DNA from: Chlorobiaceae bacterium
GTDB lineage: Bacteria > Bacteroidota > Chlorobiia > Chlorobiales > Chlorobiaceae
Length of the DNA: 64,000 bases
Direction: 5' to 3'
Assembly (NCBI GenBank): GCA_013334525.1
Contig: JAAXXK010000007.1
Location: 1-64,000 of the forward strand
Shown here: positions 35,609 through 45,179 of the stretch, piece after piece
Layout of the letters: each line of letters starts with the position of its first letter
How positions within the stretch are numbered: position 1 is the first letter of the stretch
Position numbers and translations under genes: made by a program
The notes under the pieces: generated by a model
What the model was told of the DNA's origin: nothing
Databases searched by the model: none
The model's input: the letters and a program-made list of their open reading frames with translations, nothing else

Positions 35609-36763
35609 ATGAAAAGGACTTACATCATTGCAGGCGTTCTCTTGGCTGTGGTTGCAGGATGGTTCCTGTGGCCGAAAGGATCAACAGGTGACCGTCATGA
35701 TATGGGCGGCAAACCGGAGGTCAGCGTAGTCACAATGAAAACCGGGCCAGTAGTATTGACAAAAGACCTACCTGGTCGAACCTCGGCCGTTCGAATAGCG
35801 GAAATCCGCCCGCAGGTCAGCGGCATCATCACCAGGCGCTTCTTTGTCGAAGGCAGCATGGTGAAGCAGGGCCAGCAACTTTACCAGATTGACCCGGCCC
35901 CATTTCAGGCTGCTTACAACAGCGCCCGCGCCAACCTCAATAAAGCTGAAGCCAACGTGAAATCGGTTGAGGCCAAATCCTCCCGATATGGTGAACTGGT
36001 AAAAATCGGCGGCATCAGCAAGCAGGAGTTTGATGACGCGACCGCAAGCCTTGCCCAGGCCCATGCCGACGTCGCCATCGCGAAAGCTGAAGTTTCAACG
36101 GCGAAAATCAACCTTGACTACACAAAAGTCATGGCTCCGATTTCCGGACGCATAGGACAAACCAAGGTGACGGAAGGAGCCCTGGTCAACGCCAACCAGA
36201 GTGAGCCATTGGCTGTCGTTCAGCAGCTCGATTTCATTTATGTGGACGTTTCCCAGTCGAGTGCGGAACTGATGCAGTTGCGCAAGATTCGCGAGGAGCA
36301 TAAGGACAAGAGTTCAGGCGATCCGGCGGCTACTGTCCACCTGATTGTTGACGGGAAACCCGTCGGCGAACCCGGAAAGTTGAAATTCTCCGATGTAACG
36401 GTAAACCCGACCACGGGAACCGTCCTGCTTCGCCTGCTATTCCCGAACGCCACCCATGAGATTCTTCCGGGGATGTTTGTCCATGCCCGTCTGGAACAAT
36501 GGAAGGACGAGCAGGCCATTCTCGTATCCCAGAAATCCGTGACCCGACAGGCTGACGGTTCGGTCTCTGTATGGGTCGTCGGAACTGACGGCAAGGTGAA
36601 TCCCCGTCCGATCACCGTATCGGAAATTGTCGGCGACAAATGGATTGTCAGCAACGGACTCAAGCCTGGTGAGAAGGTCGTTCTGGAAGGGATCATGAAA
36701 ATTCGACCCGGCATGGAGGTTAAGTGCGTCGAGGCAGGTGCCCCGTCCACTCCAGCCAAATAA
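35609..36763 (+). CDS. RND efflux periplasmic adaptor (AcrA/MexA family)
   Basis: 384 residues. The N-terminal membrane anchor is [20 protein letters not shown] with no lipobox cysteine, so it stays as an uncleaved anchor. The order then is beta-barrel/lipoyl strand ([20 protein letters not shown] then [16 protein letters not shown]), an alpha-hairpin ([20 protein letters not shown]), the second lipoyl half ([20 protein letters not shown]), and membrane-proximal beta domain. It links the inner-membrane pump to the outer-membrane channel. The three pump genes are tandem with short gaps; the pump gene starts 26 bp after this stop codon. Confidence 0.95.
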   Translation: MKRTYIIAGVLLAVVAGWFLWPKGSTGDRHDMGGKPEVSVVTMKTGPVVLTKDLPGRTSAVRIAEIRPQVSGIITRRFFVEGSMVKQGQQLYQIDPAPFQAAYNSARANLNKAEANVKSVEAKSSRYGELVKIGGISKQEFDDATASLAQAHADVAIAKAEVSTAKINLDYTKVMAPISGRIGQTKVTEGALVNANQSEPLAVVQQLDFIYVDVSQSSAELMQLRKIREEHKDKSSGDPAATVHLIVDGKPVGEPGKLKFSDVTVNPTTGTVLLRLLFPNATHEILPGMFVHARLEQWKDEQAILVSQKSVTRQADGSVSVWVVGTDGKVNPRPITVSEIVGDKWIVSNGLKPGEKVVLEGIMKIRPGMEVKCVEAGAPSTPAK

Positions 36764-36789
36764 TATCATTCATTCAAGAAACCAATCTC

Positions 36790-39700
36790 ATGTCCGGATT
36801 TTTCATCAACCGCCCGGTTTTTGCGTGGGTGATTTCCATCTGCATCATGCTCGCGGGGTACATTGCCATCCAGACCCTGCCTGTTGAACAGTATCCACGC
36901 ATCGCGGCCCCGACCATAAGCATTAACGCCTCCTACCCCGGAGCCTCTGCAGAGGCGATTGAAAACAGCGTCACCCAGGTTATCGAGCAGTCGTTGACCG
37001 GCATCGACCACCTCCGCTATTTCAATGCGAGCAGCGACTCCAACGGAAATGTCACCCTGACGGTAACATTCGAGCCTGAAGCCAATCCGGATATTGCCCA
37101 GGTTCAGGTGCAGAACAAGTTGCAGGCCATCATGTCAAATCTGCCCCAGCAAGTCCAGCAACAAGGGGTACATGTCACCAAGGGTGCTGCCGGATTCCTG
37201 ATGGTCGTCGGCGTCTACTCGACCAATGGCGCCGTCGATGAATTCGCCATGAATGATTTCCTCAACTCGAAAGTCCTTGATCCGTTGAGTCGTGTGCCCG
37301 GCGTGGGAAACATCCAGGTGTTCGGACAGCCATACTCCATGCGCATCTGGCTCGACCCCCACAAACTGACCAGCTTCAACCTCACCACGACCGAGGTCCA
37401 GGCGGCTATAAGCGCCCAGAATGCCGATGTTTCCGCAGGTCAATTGGGAGGAACACCGTCAGTTCCCGGACAGCAGTTGAACGCCACCATCACCGCCCAA
37501 TCACGACTGAAAAGCGTTGAAGATTTTGAGAAAATCATCCTCAAGGTCAATGCCGACGGGTCCCAGGTTCGCCTCAAGGATGTAGCCCGTATCGAGCTTG
37601 GGGTTCAGAACTATGATATGACGACGCGCTTCAACGGCAAACCGGCATCGGGCCTTGCCATCAGCCTTGCGACAGGGGCCAATGCCCTGAAAACCGCCGG
37701 GTTGGTCAAAGCCAAGATGGAAGAACTCAAGACCCTGCTGCCCCCCGGCGTCCAGGTCGTTTACCCGTTTGATACGACCCCTTTTGTGAAGACATCGATC
37801 GAAGGAGTTGTCCATACCCTGATCGAAGCCGTTATCCTCGTATTCTTCGTCATGTTCCTGTTCCTTCAGAACTTCCGTGCGACCCTGGTTCCCACAATAG
37901 CGGTACCCGTCGTACTGTTGGGGACGTTCGGGGTACTGTCGGCCTTCGGATTCTCGATCAACACCCTGAGCATGTTCGCCATGGTTCTGGCCATCGGCCT
38001 GCTGGTGGATGATGCCATTGTCGTTGTTGAAAACGTCGAGCGCATTATGGAGGAAGAAAAACTCTCCCCCATGGAAGCCACACGAAAATCCATGACGCAG
38101 ATTTCCAGTGCGCTGATCGGTATCGCCCTTGTCCTTTCAGCAGTCTTTGTGCCGATGGCATTCTTCAATGGCTCTACCGGGACTATTTATCGCCAGTTCT
38201 CCATCACCATCGTCTCGGCTATGCTTCTCTCGGTCCTGGTAGCCCTGATTCTGACACCGGCCCTGTGCGCAAGCCTCCTCAAGCCGGTGAACAAGGACGG
38301 ACATTCTCACGGGAACGGGATCGTCGGGCGTTTCTTCACCTGGTTCAACAAATTGTTTAACAGCGGCCGCGACCGTTACGTCAGCGGGGCTGAAATCATG
38401 ACCGGCAAGGTCGGTCGATCGATGATCGCATTTACGCTGGCCATCATTCTGATGAGCCTGGTATTCATACGCATCCCGACATCCTTCCTGCCGGATGAAG
38501 ACCAGGGCTTCATGTTCGTGCAGATTTCAACCCCTTCCGGCGCGACCAAGGAGCGTACGATTGAAAGCGTTAAAGCCATGGAGAATTATCTTCTCAAGCA
38601 TGAAAAAAACTCCGTTGAAAGCATCTTCAGCGTTACCGGGTTCAGTTTTGCCGGACAGGGCCAGAACACGGCCATGGGCTTTGTGCAGCTCAAAGACTGG
38701 AGTGCCCGTAAACAGAAGGGACAAGATGTCGCATCGATAGCCGGGCGCACCATGGGTGCCCTGTCAACCGTTAAAGACGCCATGATCTTTGCTTTTTTCC
38801 CGCCTGCGGTCATGGAGCTGGGCAACTCCTCCGGCTTTGATCTCCAGCTTCTCGATCGTAATGGCAAAGGACATGAGGCGCTGATGGATGCACGCAACCA
38901 ATTGCTGGACTCGGCCTCTAAAAACCCCACCCTGAGCGGTGTACGTCCAAACGGACTTGAAGATGTGCCTCAATACAAAATTGATATAGACCACGAAAAG
39001 GCCGGTGCACTCGGTGTTTCCATCGCCGACATCAACACCACGCTTCAAACCGCCTGGGGTTCGGCTTACGTGAATGATTTTCTTCATGAGGGACGCATCA
39101 AGAAAGTGTTCATGCAGAGCGATGCCCCCTACCGCATGAACCCTGATGATGTGGATAAATGGCACGTCCGGAATGCCGGCGGCAACATGGTCCCCTTCTC
39201 GGCATTCTCTTCAGGCCGGTGGAGCTTCGGATCGTCCAAACTGGAGCGCTTTAATGGGGTATCGTCATTGAATATACAGGGAGCCCCGGCACCCGGCGTA
39301 AGTTCGGGCGATGCGATGGCCACGATGACAAAACTGGCATCAAAACTACCTGAAGGGTTCGGACTCGAGTGGACCGGACTTTCCTACGAAGAGCGTGCTG
39401 CCGGCCAACAGACTTTAACGCTTTACACGCTATCCCTGCTCTTCGTTTTCCTGTGCCTTGCAGCTCTCTACGAAAGCTGGAGCGTCCCGTTTGCCGTCAT
39501 GCTGGTGGTGCCGCTTGGAGTTCTGGGCGCAGTTCTGGCGACCTTCCTTGCCGGTCTTTCGAACGACGTCTACTTCAAGGTCGGCCTGCTGACCACGGTC
39601 GGCTTGACGGCAAAAAACGCTATCCTCATCGTTGAGTTCGCAAAATCTCTCTATGAAGGCGGCATGGATCTGAAAGAAGCGGCCTTAACGGCAGCCAAAA

Positions 39701-39954
39701 GACGTCTGCGCCCCATTGTCATGACCTCGATGGCCTTCATTCTTGGTGTCACTCCCCTTGCTTTCTCCTCCGGAGCAGGTTCGGCGAGCCAGAACGCCAT
39801 CGGTATCGGCGTGATCGGCGGAATGCTATCCGGAACGGTTCTGGCGATCTTTTTCGTCCCGCTGTTCTACATCCTGGTGCAGAGTCGCTTCGCAAAAAAG
39901 CTTATACCTGAAACAGACATAAAAAATGACAAAGGACTCGAACATGACCAATAA
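36790..39954 (+). CDS. RND multidrug efflux transporter (AcrB/MexB, HAE1 type)
   Basis: 1054 residues from ATG 36790 ([20 protein letters not shown]), the size of AcrB. Twelve membrane helices in two halves and two large periplasmic loops. The proton relay is present: the two Asp near 407-408 in [20 protein letters not shown], and Lys near 941 in [20 protein letters not shown]. The switch loop region and the docking parts are full length, so it is probably functional. As a trimer it expels lipophilic compounds through the outer-membrane factor using the proton gradient. The outer-membrane factor ATG (39944) overlaps the last codons of this gene. Confidence 0.97.
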   Translation: MSGFFINRPVFAWVISICIMLAGYIAIQTLPVEQYPRIAAPTISINASYPGASAEAIENSVTQVIEQSLTGIDHLRYFNASSDSNGNVTLTVTFEPEANPDIAQVQVQNKLQAIMSNLPQQVQQQGVHVTKGAAGFLMVVGVYSTNGAVDEFAMNDFLNSKVLDPLSRVPGVGNIQVFGQPYSMRIWLDPHKLTSFNLTTTEVQAAISAQNADVSAGQLGGTPSVPGQQLNATITAQSRLKSVEDFEKIILKVNADGSQVRLKDVARIELGVQNYDMTTRFNGKPASGLAISLATGANALKTAGLVKAKMEELKTLLPPGVQVVYPFDTTPFVKTSIEGVVHTLIEAVILVFFVMFLFLQNFRATLVPTIAVPVVLLGTFGVLSAFGFSINTLSMFAMVLAIGLLVDDAIVVVENVERIMEEEKLSPMEATRKSMTQISSALIGIALVLSAVFVPMAFFNGSTGTIYRQFSITIVSAMLLSVLVALILTPALCASLLKPVNKDGHSHGNGIVGRFFTWFNKLFNSGRDRYVSGAEIMTGKVGRSMIAFTLAIILMSLVFIRIPTSFLPDEDQGFMFVQISTPSGATKERTIESVKAMENYLLKHEKNSVESIFSVTGFSFAGQGQNTAMGFVQLKDWSARKQKGQDVASIAGRTMGALSTVKDAMIFAFFPPAVMELGNSSGFDLQLLDRNGKGHEALMDARNQLLDSASKNPTLSGVRPNGLEDVPQYKIDIDHEKAGALGVSIADINTTLQTAWGSAYVNDFLHEGRIKKVFMQSDAPYRMNPDDVDKWHVRNAGGNMVPFSAFSSGRWSFGSSKLERFNGVSSLNIQGAPAPGVSSGDAMATMTKLASKLPEGFGLEWTGLSYEERAAGQQTLTLYTLSLLFVFLCLAALYESWSVPFAVMLVVPLGVLGAVLATFLAGLSNDVYFKVGLLTTVGLTAKNAILIVEFAKSLYEGGMDLKEAALTAAKRRLRPIVMTSMAFILGVTPLAFSSGAGSASQNAIGIGVIGGMLSGTVLAIFFVPLFYILVQSRFAKKLIPETDIKNDKGLEHDQ

Positions 39955-41368
39955 GCTGCTGCTCCCTTTTGTAATGGTTGCCGGCACGCTGACAGCCTGT
40001 TCCCTTGCGCCGCGCTACGAACAGCCGATAGCACCCGTTGCATCACAATGGCCGACCTCTTCGGGCACAGAGGCTTTAACCTCTGGGGCAACCGGAGAGC
40101 AAACCCGTGTCGCTGACATCGGATGGCGAAGCATGTTCAAATCCCCCAGGCTTCAACGCCTGATTGAAACTTCCCTGGCAAATAACCGCGACCTGCGGGT
40201 AGCGACGCTCAACATCGAGGCTGCCCGGGCCACGTACCGCATCCAACGCTCGGATCTTGCACCCTCGATAAACGCCTCGGGCAGCGGCGTCCGCCAACGT
40301 TCCTCGGAAAACTCCAGCACCACGGGGCGTCCCGAAATCACCTCAACCTATAGCGCAAATATCGGCGCAACGGCTTATGAGCTGGATCTTTTCGGCCGTG
40401 TACGCACTCTCTCGAGCCGCGCTCTCAACAAGTATCTTGCCACAGAGGAGGGGCGCAGGGCAGCCCAGACGACCCTTGTGGCGGAAGTAGCCAATGCATA
40501 CCTCACCTATCTTGCTGACGCTGAACTGCTACAACTGACCGAAAGCACGCTCAAGACCCAACAGGACTCATACGACCTGATCAAGCGCAGCTTTGATCTG
40601 GGAGCCCGCTCTCAACTGGATGTTGCACAGGCTACGACCCAGGTTGAGACCGCACGGGCCAACCGCTCCCAATATCAGCGTCATGTGGAACAGGACAAGA
40701 ACGCCCTGACCCTTCTTGTCGGAAAGGAGATCGATCCTGAACTCCTCATCCCGGAAAAACTCGGTTCTGTTTCCGTAATGGAGACACTCCCGGCGGGAGT
40801 ACCATCCTCTGTCCTGCTGGATCGTCCGGATGTCCGCCAGGCTGAATATGTGCTGAAGGGCGAAAACGCCAATATCGGAGCGGCTCGGGCAGCGTTCTTC
40901 CCCAGCATAAGTCTCACCGGTTCTGCCGGTTATGCCAGCGGCAGCCTATCCAGTTTGTTTCTGGCCGGATCAGGCGGCGCATGGAGCTTCGCCCCCCAGA
41001 TTACGTTGCCGATCTTTCAGGGAGAACGCCTCTTCTCCAACCTCAAACTGGCAAAAACCAACCGCGACATCGCCACCGCTCAATATGAAAAGGCCATTCA
41101 GAGCGCATTCCGGGAAGTCGCCGACGCGCTGGTAGCCCGCGCCACCTTCACCGAGCAGTTAAACGCCCAGCAGGCCCTTGTAAAAGCCAGCGAAAGCGCC
41201 TATACGATATCCAAAGCCCGCTACGCCCAGGGAACCGACAGCTACCTTGCCTTGCTGGACGCCCAACGATCTCTCTTCGTGGCTCAACAAAACGAGATTC
41301 TGGTGCATCAGCAAAGCCTGGCAAACCTGGTCAACCTGTACAAGGCTTTGGGCGGCGGATGGAAATAA
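39944..41368 (+). CDS. RND efflux outer-membrane lipoprotein (OprM/NodT family)
   Basis: 474 residues from ATG 39944; an in-frame ATG at 39926 is less likely since AAAGGA lies 8-13 bp before 39944. The signal peptide ends in the lipobox LTACS (cleavage before Cys), then SLAPRYEQP. Two OEP repeats follow: [20 protein letters not shown] and [20 protein letters not shown], and in the second half [20 protein letters not shown]. The TolC-like trimer is a trans-outer-membrane channel. Overlap of 11 bp with the pump gene makes the operon tetR-adaptor-pump-channel complete. Confidence 0.95.
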   Translation: MTNKLLLPFVMVAGTLTACSLAPRYEQPIAPVASQWPTSSGTEALTSGATGEQTRVADIGWRSMFKSPRLQRLIETSLANNRDLRVATLNIEAARATYRIQRSDLAPSINASGSGVRQRSSENSSTTGRPEITSTYSANIGATAYELDLFGRVRTLSSRALNKYLATEEGRRAAQTTLVAEVANAYLTYLADAELLQLTESTLKTQQDSYDLIKRSFDLGARSQLDVAQATTQVETARANRSQYQRHVEQDKNALTLLVGKEIDPELLIPEKLGSVSVMETLPAGVPSSVLLDRPDVRQAEYVLKGENANIGAARAAFFPSISLTGSAGYASGSLSSLFLAGSGGAWSFAPQITLPIFQGERLFSNLKLAKTNRDIATAQYEKAIQSAFREVADALVARATFTEQLNAQQALVKASESAYTISKARYAQGTDSYLALLDAQRSLFVAQQNEILVHQQSLANLVNLYKALGGGWK

Positions 41369-41388
41369 GCGATCAGGAACCGGGCTGA

Positions 41389-41802
41389 TCAAAAAGAGTA
41401 AGAACCGGAACCAAACGGAACGCTCACCATTCCGGAGCTTATTTTCCACATCCCGTCCTCCTGGACAAGTGAGAAGCCCATACGCATAAGGGTATTGTTG
41501 TTCTGCCCGTCCGCCTCATACGAAACCGGCACTTCCAGGAGGACAAAAGCCAGGGAAGGAGCTGTTTCCAAATGCAGGCTGCGAAAATCCCCGAACTGAA
41601 TATTGGTCATGATCCCCGCATCCCTCTCCAGGGCAGTACGGACCTCGTCAGTGCTCCTGAACACTTCATCGATATTTGTACCAAAGAGCAATATCTCCGC
41701 TGAGGAGGCGATTACCGACATAGACTCATCGATATTCCCGCTCGAATACCCACCGAGATACCTCCGCACGCTCTCCAGCGCCCCCTGTTCTACGACTGAC
41801 AT
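41389..41802 (-). CDS. NTF2-like (SnoaL/DUF4440-type) protein
   Basis: 137 residues from the ATG at 41802 (a longer frame reaches 41853, but MSVVEQGALESVRRYLGGYS is the natural beginning). The pattern is a cone-shaped NTF2-like fold: N-terminal helix ESVRRYLGGYSSGNIDESMS, the ISSAEILLFGTNIDEVFRSTDE pattern here as VIASSAEILLFGTNIDEVFR, and late strands MRMGFSLVQEDGMWKISSGM. Proteins of this kind bind small ligands or act as accessory domains; no active-site residues can be assigned. Convergent with the efflux operon (20 bp between stops), perhaps independent. Confidence 0.75.
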   Translation of the reverse strand: MSVVEQGALESVRRYLGGYSSGNIDESMSVIASSAEILLFGTNIDEVFRSTDEVRTALERDAGIMTNIQFGDFRSLHLETAPSLAFVLLEVPVSYEADGQNNNTLMRMGFSLVQEDGMWKISSGMVSVPFGSGSYSF

Positions 41803-41934
41803 GGTTGTATTGATTGAAGTGGATAAAAAACTACTCAGGATAAAATTCATCAATCGCTGTCGCGTTTATCGATAGAGCCGATCGATTCAGGTCGATGCAA
41901 GCTCAAACCTTGCCGCCGTGAGCCGACCTATGCT

Positions 41935-42738
41935 TTATTTTGATGAGGAGCCGGCCCTCTTCACCAGCAGTACCTGGGCCATGTAGAAGTAGGGGCGGCT
42001 GAAGTCGACCCGCTTTTTGCGTTCCTCGGTTTCGGAAATTCCGGTGATGACCGCGTCGATCTTGCCGGACTCGAGCGCGGGAATCAACGCCATGAACTTC
42101 ATGTCATGGAAAGTGACCGGCCTCTTGAGTTTTGCGGCAAACCTGCGGGCCAGTTCCCCGTCAAATCCGGTGACCCGTCCGTTTTTGTCGACGAAACTCA
42201 TCGGCTCCCTTGTCGCGCTGACGCCTATCCTGAGGGGTTCGCCCGATTCAGGCAATGCATACTGCGGTTCCCGGTAATCACCTGTCGTATTGTCATACCA
42301 GCGTTTGCGCATGTCGGCAATGGTGCCGTCGGCTTCGAGCTCACCGATCAGGGTGTCGGCTGCATGGAGAAGTTCTGTGTTCCCCTTCCTTACTGCTACG
42401 GAAACACTCTCCTTGATAAGGTCTTCGCTCAGGAAATGGACGTCCGGGTTCTTCTTGCAGAGCTGGTTGGCCGTCAGGTATGTGGTGACAATCCCGTCTA
42501 TCTTGCCCGACTTGAGCGCCATGAAAGCATCCATGACATCGTCGAAGTGCTTCAACTCCGCCTGTGGAAACCTGTTTTTGGCGATAATCTCACCGGTTGT
42601 GCCGGTCATGATGCCGATCTTCGCGTATCGGGCGTCATCCATCTTCTCGATGGCGTGAGGGCGCCCGCCGCATCCCGAAACCATGATCAACAGGGATAGG
42701 ATGGTCAGGAGCATAAACCTGGCGATAGTGCTTGTCAT
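41935..42738 (-). CDS. Solute-binding lipoprotein (SBP_bac_3) with lobes in permuted order
   Basis: 267 residues from the ATG at 42738, with a lipoprotein signal (LLTILSLLIMVSGC). The two halves of an amino-acid-binding protein are present, but swapped. Residues about 40-165 look like the usual C-terminal lobe (IGIMTGTTGEIIAKNRFPQA, FMALKSGKIDGIVTTYLTAN, LHAADTLIGELEADGTIADM and RKRWYDN). Residues about 180-262 look like the usual N-terminal lobe (PLRIGVSATREPMSFVDKNG then TGFDGELARRFAAKL, MALIPALESGKIDAVITGIS then ETEERKKRVDFSRPYF). In standard proteins the order is the reverse. I know a similar order in some two-domain transporters, but not as a stand-alone lipoprotein. It is not next to a permease. 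Binding of an amino acid or similar is inferred. Confidence 0.85.
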   Translation of the reverse strand: MTSTIARFMLLTILSLLIMVSGCGGRPHAIEKMDDARYAKIGIMTGTTGEIIAKNRFPQAELKHFDDVMDAFMALKSGKIDGIVTTYLTANQLCKKNPDVHFLSEDLIKESVSVAVRKGNTELLHAADTLIGELEADGTIADMRKRWYDNTTGDYREPQYALPESGEPLRIGVSATREPMSFVDKNGRVTGFDGELARRFAAKLKRPVTFHDMKFMALIPALESGKIDAVITGISETEERKKRVDFSRPYFYMAQVLLVKRAGSSSK

Positions 42739-42917
42739 GAGCTTCTTGTTAAGTTCGGGTTTACCATGAAATAGAGGGATCATCCCTTATTATTGCAACA
42801 ATTTAACTCGCATCAAAATCCCGGAGCCCTCTTAGTCGGAAAATCCACAAATCCCGACCGATCAAGCATCTACCCAAACACAGGGTATTCCGGCATTGAT
42901 TATCTTGAATCAACCGA

Positions 42918-43814
42918 ATGCTGATTGCCATGCAAAAAAACAAATACACAAGAGAGCTGATCGCCGATACATCCGCACTGGTACTGCTGTGGTGCGGCCA
43001 TGAGATCTACCACTCGGGAGCAGTGCGCGATTATGCGAATATGCTTGACCTGGGCAGGGGGAAGAGGCTCTTTGAGAAGTGCAACCGGATATGGTCCGAA
43101 TATGGGTCGGTCATCAGGTATCGAAAGCTCTGCATAGCCCGGGAGGCGGTGGCGATAATCGGGCAGGAGCATATCAGGCAGGTTGCAATCCTTGGGGCTG
43201 GATTTTCAATGCTCGGAATCGAGCTGGCGGCGACCTTCCCGAACCTGGAGGTATTCGAACTTGACCATGACCAGATGCAGGAAAAGGAGAAGATGACCAA
43301 CCGCCTCTCTTTTGCCGAAAACAGCCGCCTCGCCTGCGTTTCCGCAGATGTCGAGGATATCGCCAGATGTCGGTTCCTCCTGTCTGAAGCCGGATGGCGG
43401 CAGGATGAACCGACGCTCCTGCTCATTGAGGGACTTTCCTACTACATCTCCAAAGAGGCTGTCCGCAGGCAGTGGGGAATGCTGACGACCGGCTCGAGGA
43501 TCATTTTCGAATACCTCGTGCCGCCCGACCAGGTATCAGCCTCAAGAAGGCAGATCCCCGAAAGCGTTTTCAATGAAATCATGAGCTATTGCTCCTCCGA
43601 TTCGACGCTTACCTACTGGAACGAAGATCAGCTGGCCAATGAAAACGAAGTAAAACTGGACTCCTGCTACGGGCTCTGCGACATCGAAAATATATTGAAG
43701 CCTGAAAAACGGCTTTTTGAAGACAAAAAATCGGGGTGGATCGAAGTTGCCGTATTGACCCGTAAAGCCTTTGCCAACGCAGTTCCACAAGCGCCCACCC
43801 TGCCCGTCAAATAA
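42918..43814 (+). CDS. SAM-dependent methyltransferase, leucine carboxyl methyltransferase-like (LCM)
   Basis: 298 residues. The Rossmann motif I is near residue 92 (QVAILGAGFSMLGIELAATF), motif II ELDHDQMQEKEKM, and the long DEPTLLLIEGLSYYISKEAV segment is the LCM/PPM-type post-motif. This family contains O-methyltransferases acting on carboxylate groups of small molecules and proteins; no substrate can be assigned. A second possible start is Met at 42930. Divergent from the solute-binding protein. In green sulfur bacteria several pigment methyltransferases exist, but this one is not of those types. Confidence 0.8.
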   Translation: MLIAMQKNKYTRELIADTSALVLLWCGHEIYHSGAVRDYANMLDLGRGKRLFEKCNRIWSEYGSVIRYRKLCIAREAVAIIGQEHIRQVAILGAGFSMLGIELAATFPNLEVFELDHDQMQEKEKMTNRLSFAENSRLACVSADVEDIARCRFLLSEAGWRQDEPTLLLIEGLSYYISKEAVRRQWGMLTTGSRIIFEYLVPPDQVSASRRQIPESVFNEIMSYCSSDSTLTYWNEDQLANENEVKLDSCYGLCDIENILKPEKRLFEDKKSGWIEVAVLTRKAFANAVPQAPTLPVK

Positions 43815-43867
43815 TTTTCAAAACAGGCGATTGATTTTTGAATATTTTCTTATATTCTCAACTCGAT

Positions 43868-43939
43868 TGAGGAGTGGCCAAATGGTAAGGCACCTGATTC
43901 TGGATCAGACAATTGTAGGTTCGACTCCTACCTCCTCAG
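43868..43939 (+). tRNA. tRNA-Gln (CTG anticodon)
   Basis: 72 nt without CCA. Acceptor TGAGGAG / CTCCTCA with discriminator G, D-arm GCCAAATGGTAAGGC, anticodon loop TTCTGGA, T-arm GTAGGTTCGACTCCTAC. Typical tRNA-Gln beginning T1. Confidence 0.93.
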
Positions 43940-43947
43940 CGAAAAGC

Positions 43948-43983
43948 AAAGCCCTATGACACAAGATGTTATGGGGCTTTTTC
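43948..43983 (+). terminator. Terminator after tRNA-Gln
   Basis: Stem AAAGCCCTAT / ATGGGGCTTT with a loop of about 13 nt and a following TTCTGTTTTC. Confidence 0.75.
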
Positions 43984-44363
43984 TGTTTTCGTCAGGAGCT
44001 TCTGTTCTGTCCATTTTTTTTCATGAAAATGCCACTGGAAAGCCCCGGAAACTGACGGATTCTCCTCTTCCAACACATCCTTCAATAGCAAACCTCCTTA
44101 AGGCTTTTGGATAGCGCTCTCTTGTACTGCTTGCTGATCGATTGAAGGATCAACGCTTACTTTTCCCGGCAAAGAGAGCCTGGTGCGCTGTTTACTTGCT
44201 TTCTTGAGATTGACATCGGGATATGAGCCTATAGTTAAGATCTTTTTCAGGCCATTGATCTTGAAACGATATCGTTAAACCTTTGAGCCTTTGCGAGAAA
44301 ATCGTCGTACTAAACCCTTGCTGGCGGCAAGGTTGAGGGCATGTTCCGTCCGCATTTCAAGAA
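43984..44363. other. Gene-free spacer after tRNA-Gln
   Basis: About 380 bp with nothing recognisable as a gene. The segment 44100-44330 is not obviously repetitive either; it may be decayed sequence. A dispersed repeat begins just after it. Confidence 0.45.
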
Positions 44364-44590
44364 CGAGGCTGTCTCAGATGTAAGTGATGAGACGGCCTCT
44401 TTGTATTTGAAAAACGAGGCCTTGGCTGATGGGCTTCAGATGGCGAGCCTTGAATGGCGGCCCTCCTTTGGGGATGCTGAGTGCGAGTTGAAAGGAGGGC
44501 GGGTTTTCCAACCCGCCATTATCCTCGATGAGCATGACCCGGATGATGGACCTTTTGAAACAGCCGCTACGGAAGAGGTCACCTTCGTTG
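44364..44590. repeat. Dispersed palindromic repeat, copy 4
   Basis: Starts GAGGCTGTCTCAGATGTAAG with the complement TGATGAGACGGCCTC close by, holds GGAGGGCGGGTTTTCCAACC then CGCCATTA as in copy 2, GGCGGCCCTCCTTTGG, and ends near GACCTTTTGAAACAGCC. A spurious 111-codon frame crosses it. Confidence 0.8.
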
Positions 44591-44776
44591 TGCTTGAATG
44601 GACAGAAATTCAGCTGGAATGGAGGCGCCACAGGGGCAATGCAAAAGCGTTGTCGACGAGCTGTAAGGTGGGGTAACGGCAAAAGGCTACCTCATCATTA
44701 CTTTTGAGAGTAGCTCTTTTTTGCCCTATCCGCTACATTTTTGTTGAAAACAGGTCGTTATGGCAAAAAATGGACA

Positions 44777-44812
44777 AAAAAAAAGAGACAGAGTTTCCTC
44801 TGTCTCTTTTTA
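44777..44812 (-). terminator. Terminator of the small lipoprotein gene
   Basis: Perfect 13-bp stem AAAAGAGACAGAG / CTCTGTCTCTTTT with a 4-nt loop and a long T-run on the minus strand; 21 bp after the stop codon at 44833. Confidence 0.85.
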
Positions 44813-44832
44813 TAAAGCCCTTGTTCAGGAAC

Positions 44833-45039
44833 TTATTTTGCAGCAGGTGCAGCAGGTGCAGCAGGTGCAGGAGCAGCCTGATCAGCAGCAGGTGCAGCAG
44901 GTGCAGCAGGAGCGGCAGGTGCAGCAGGTGCAGCAGGAGCTGGCTCAGCGGCAGGAGTAGCCGGAGTTTCAGTTTTCTGGGCACAGCCAACAAATGAAAC
45001 TGAGCTCATGAGGAACAGGAACACGAGAAGTTTTTTCAT
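44833..45039 (-). CDS. Small Pro/Ala-repeat lipoprotein
   Basis: 68 residues. Lipoprotein signal MKKLLVFLFLMSSVSFVGC with lipobox SFVGC, so the mature protein starts at Cys19 and would be lipid-anchored. The rest is almost only Pro and Ala: ETPATPAAEPAPAAPAAPAA and PADQAAPAPAAPAAPAAK, rigid and extended. DNA is correspondingly a run of CAGCAGGTG-type trinucleotides, prone to slippage. No catalytic domain. A spacer reaching out from the membrane is a reasonable guess. Strong stem-loop terminator follows, supporting it as a real gene despite low complexity. Confidence 0.75.
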   Translation of the reverse strand: MKKLLVFLFLMSSVSFVGCAQKTETPATPAAEPAPAAPAAPAAPAAPAAPAADQAAPAPAAPAAPAAK

Positions 45040-45179
45040 GGTTCGAATGCATTTTGGTTTCGAAAATATAACAGCTTGTTCAGCTCACGTATAATAATCA
45101 AAAACAGCGATTTTTCAAAAAAACACACTGCTTGGTTTAATATGCAACAAATCAGCAATGATCCCAAAAAACTACGCCA

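Noticed and set aside
44341-44676. 111-codon plus-strand frame
   Set aside because: Lies inside a dispersed repeat; no homology expected.
44704-44997. Plus-strand Gln/Val or Cys/Ser repeat frames
   Set aside because: These are the complement of the Pro/Ala lipoprotein gene, which alone has a signal peptide and terminator.
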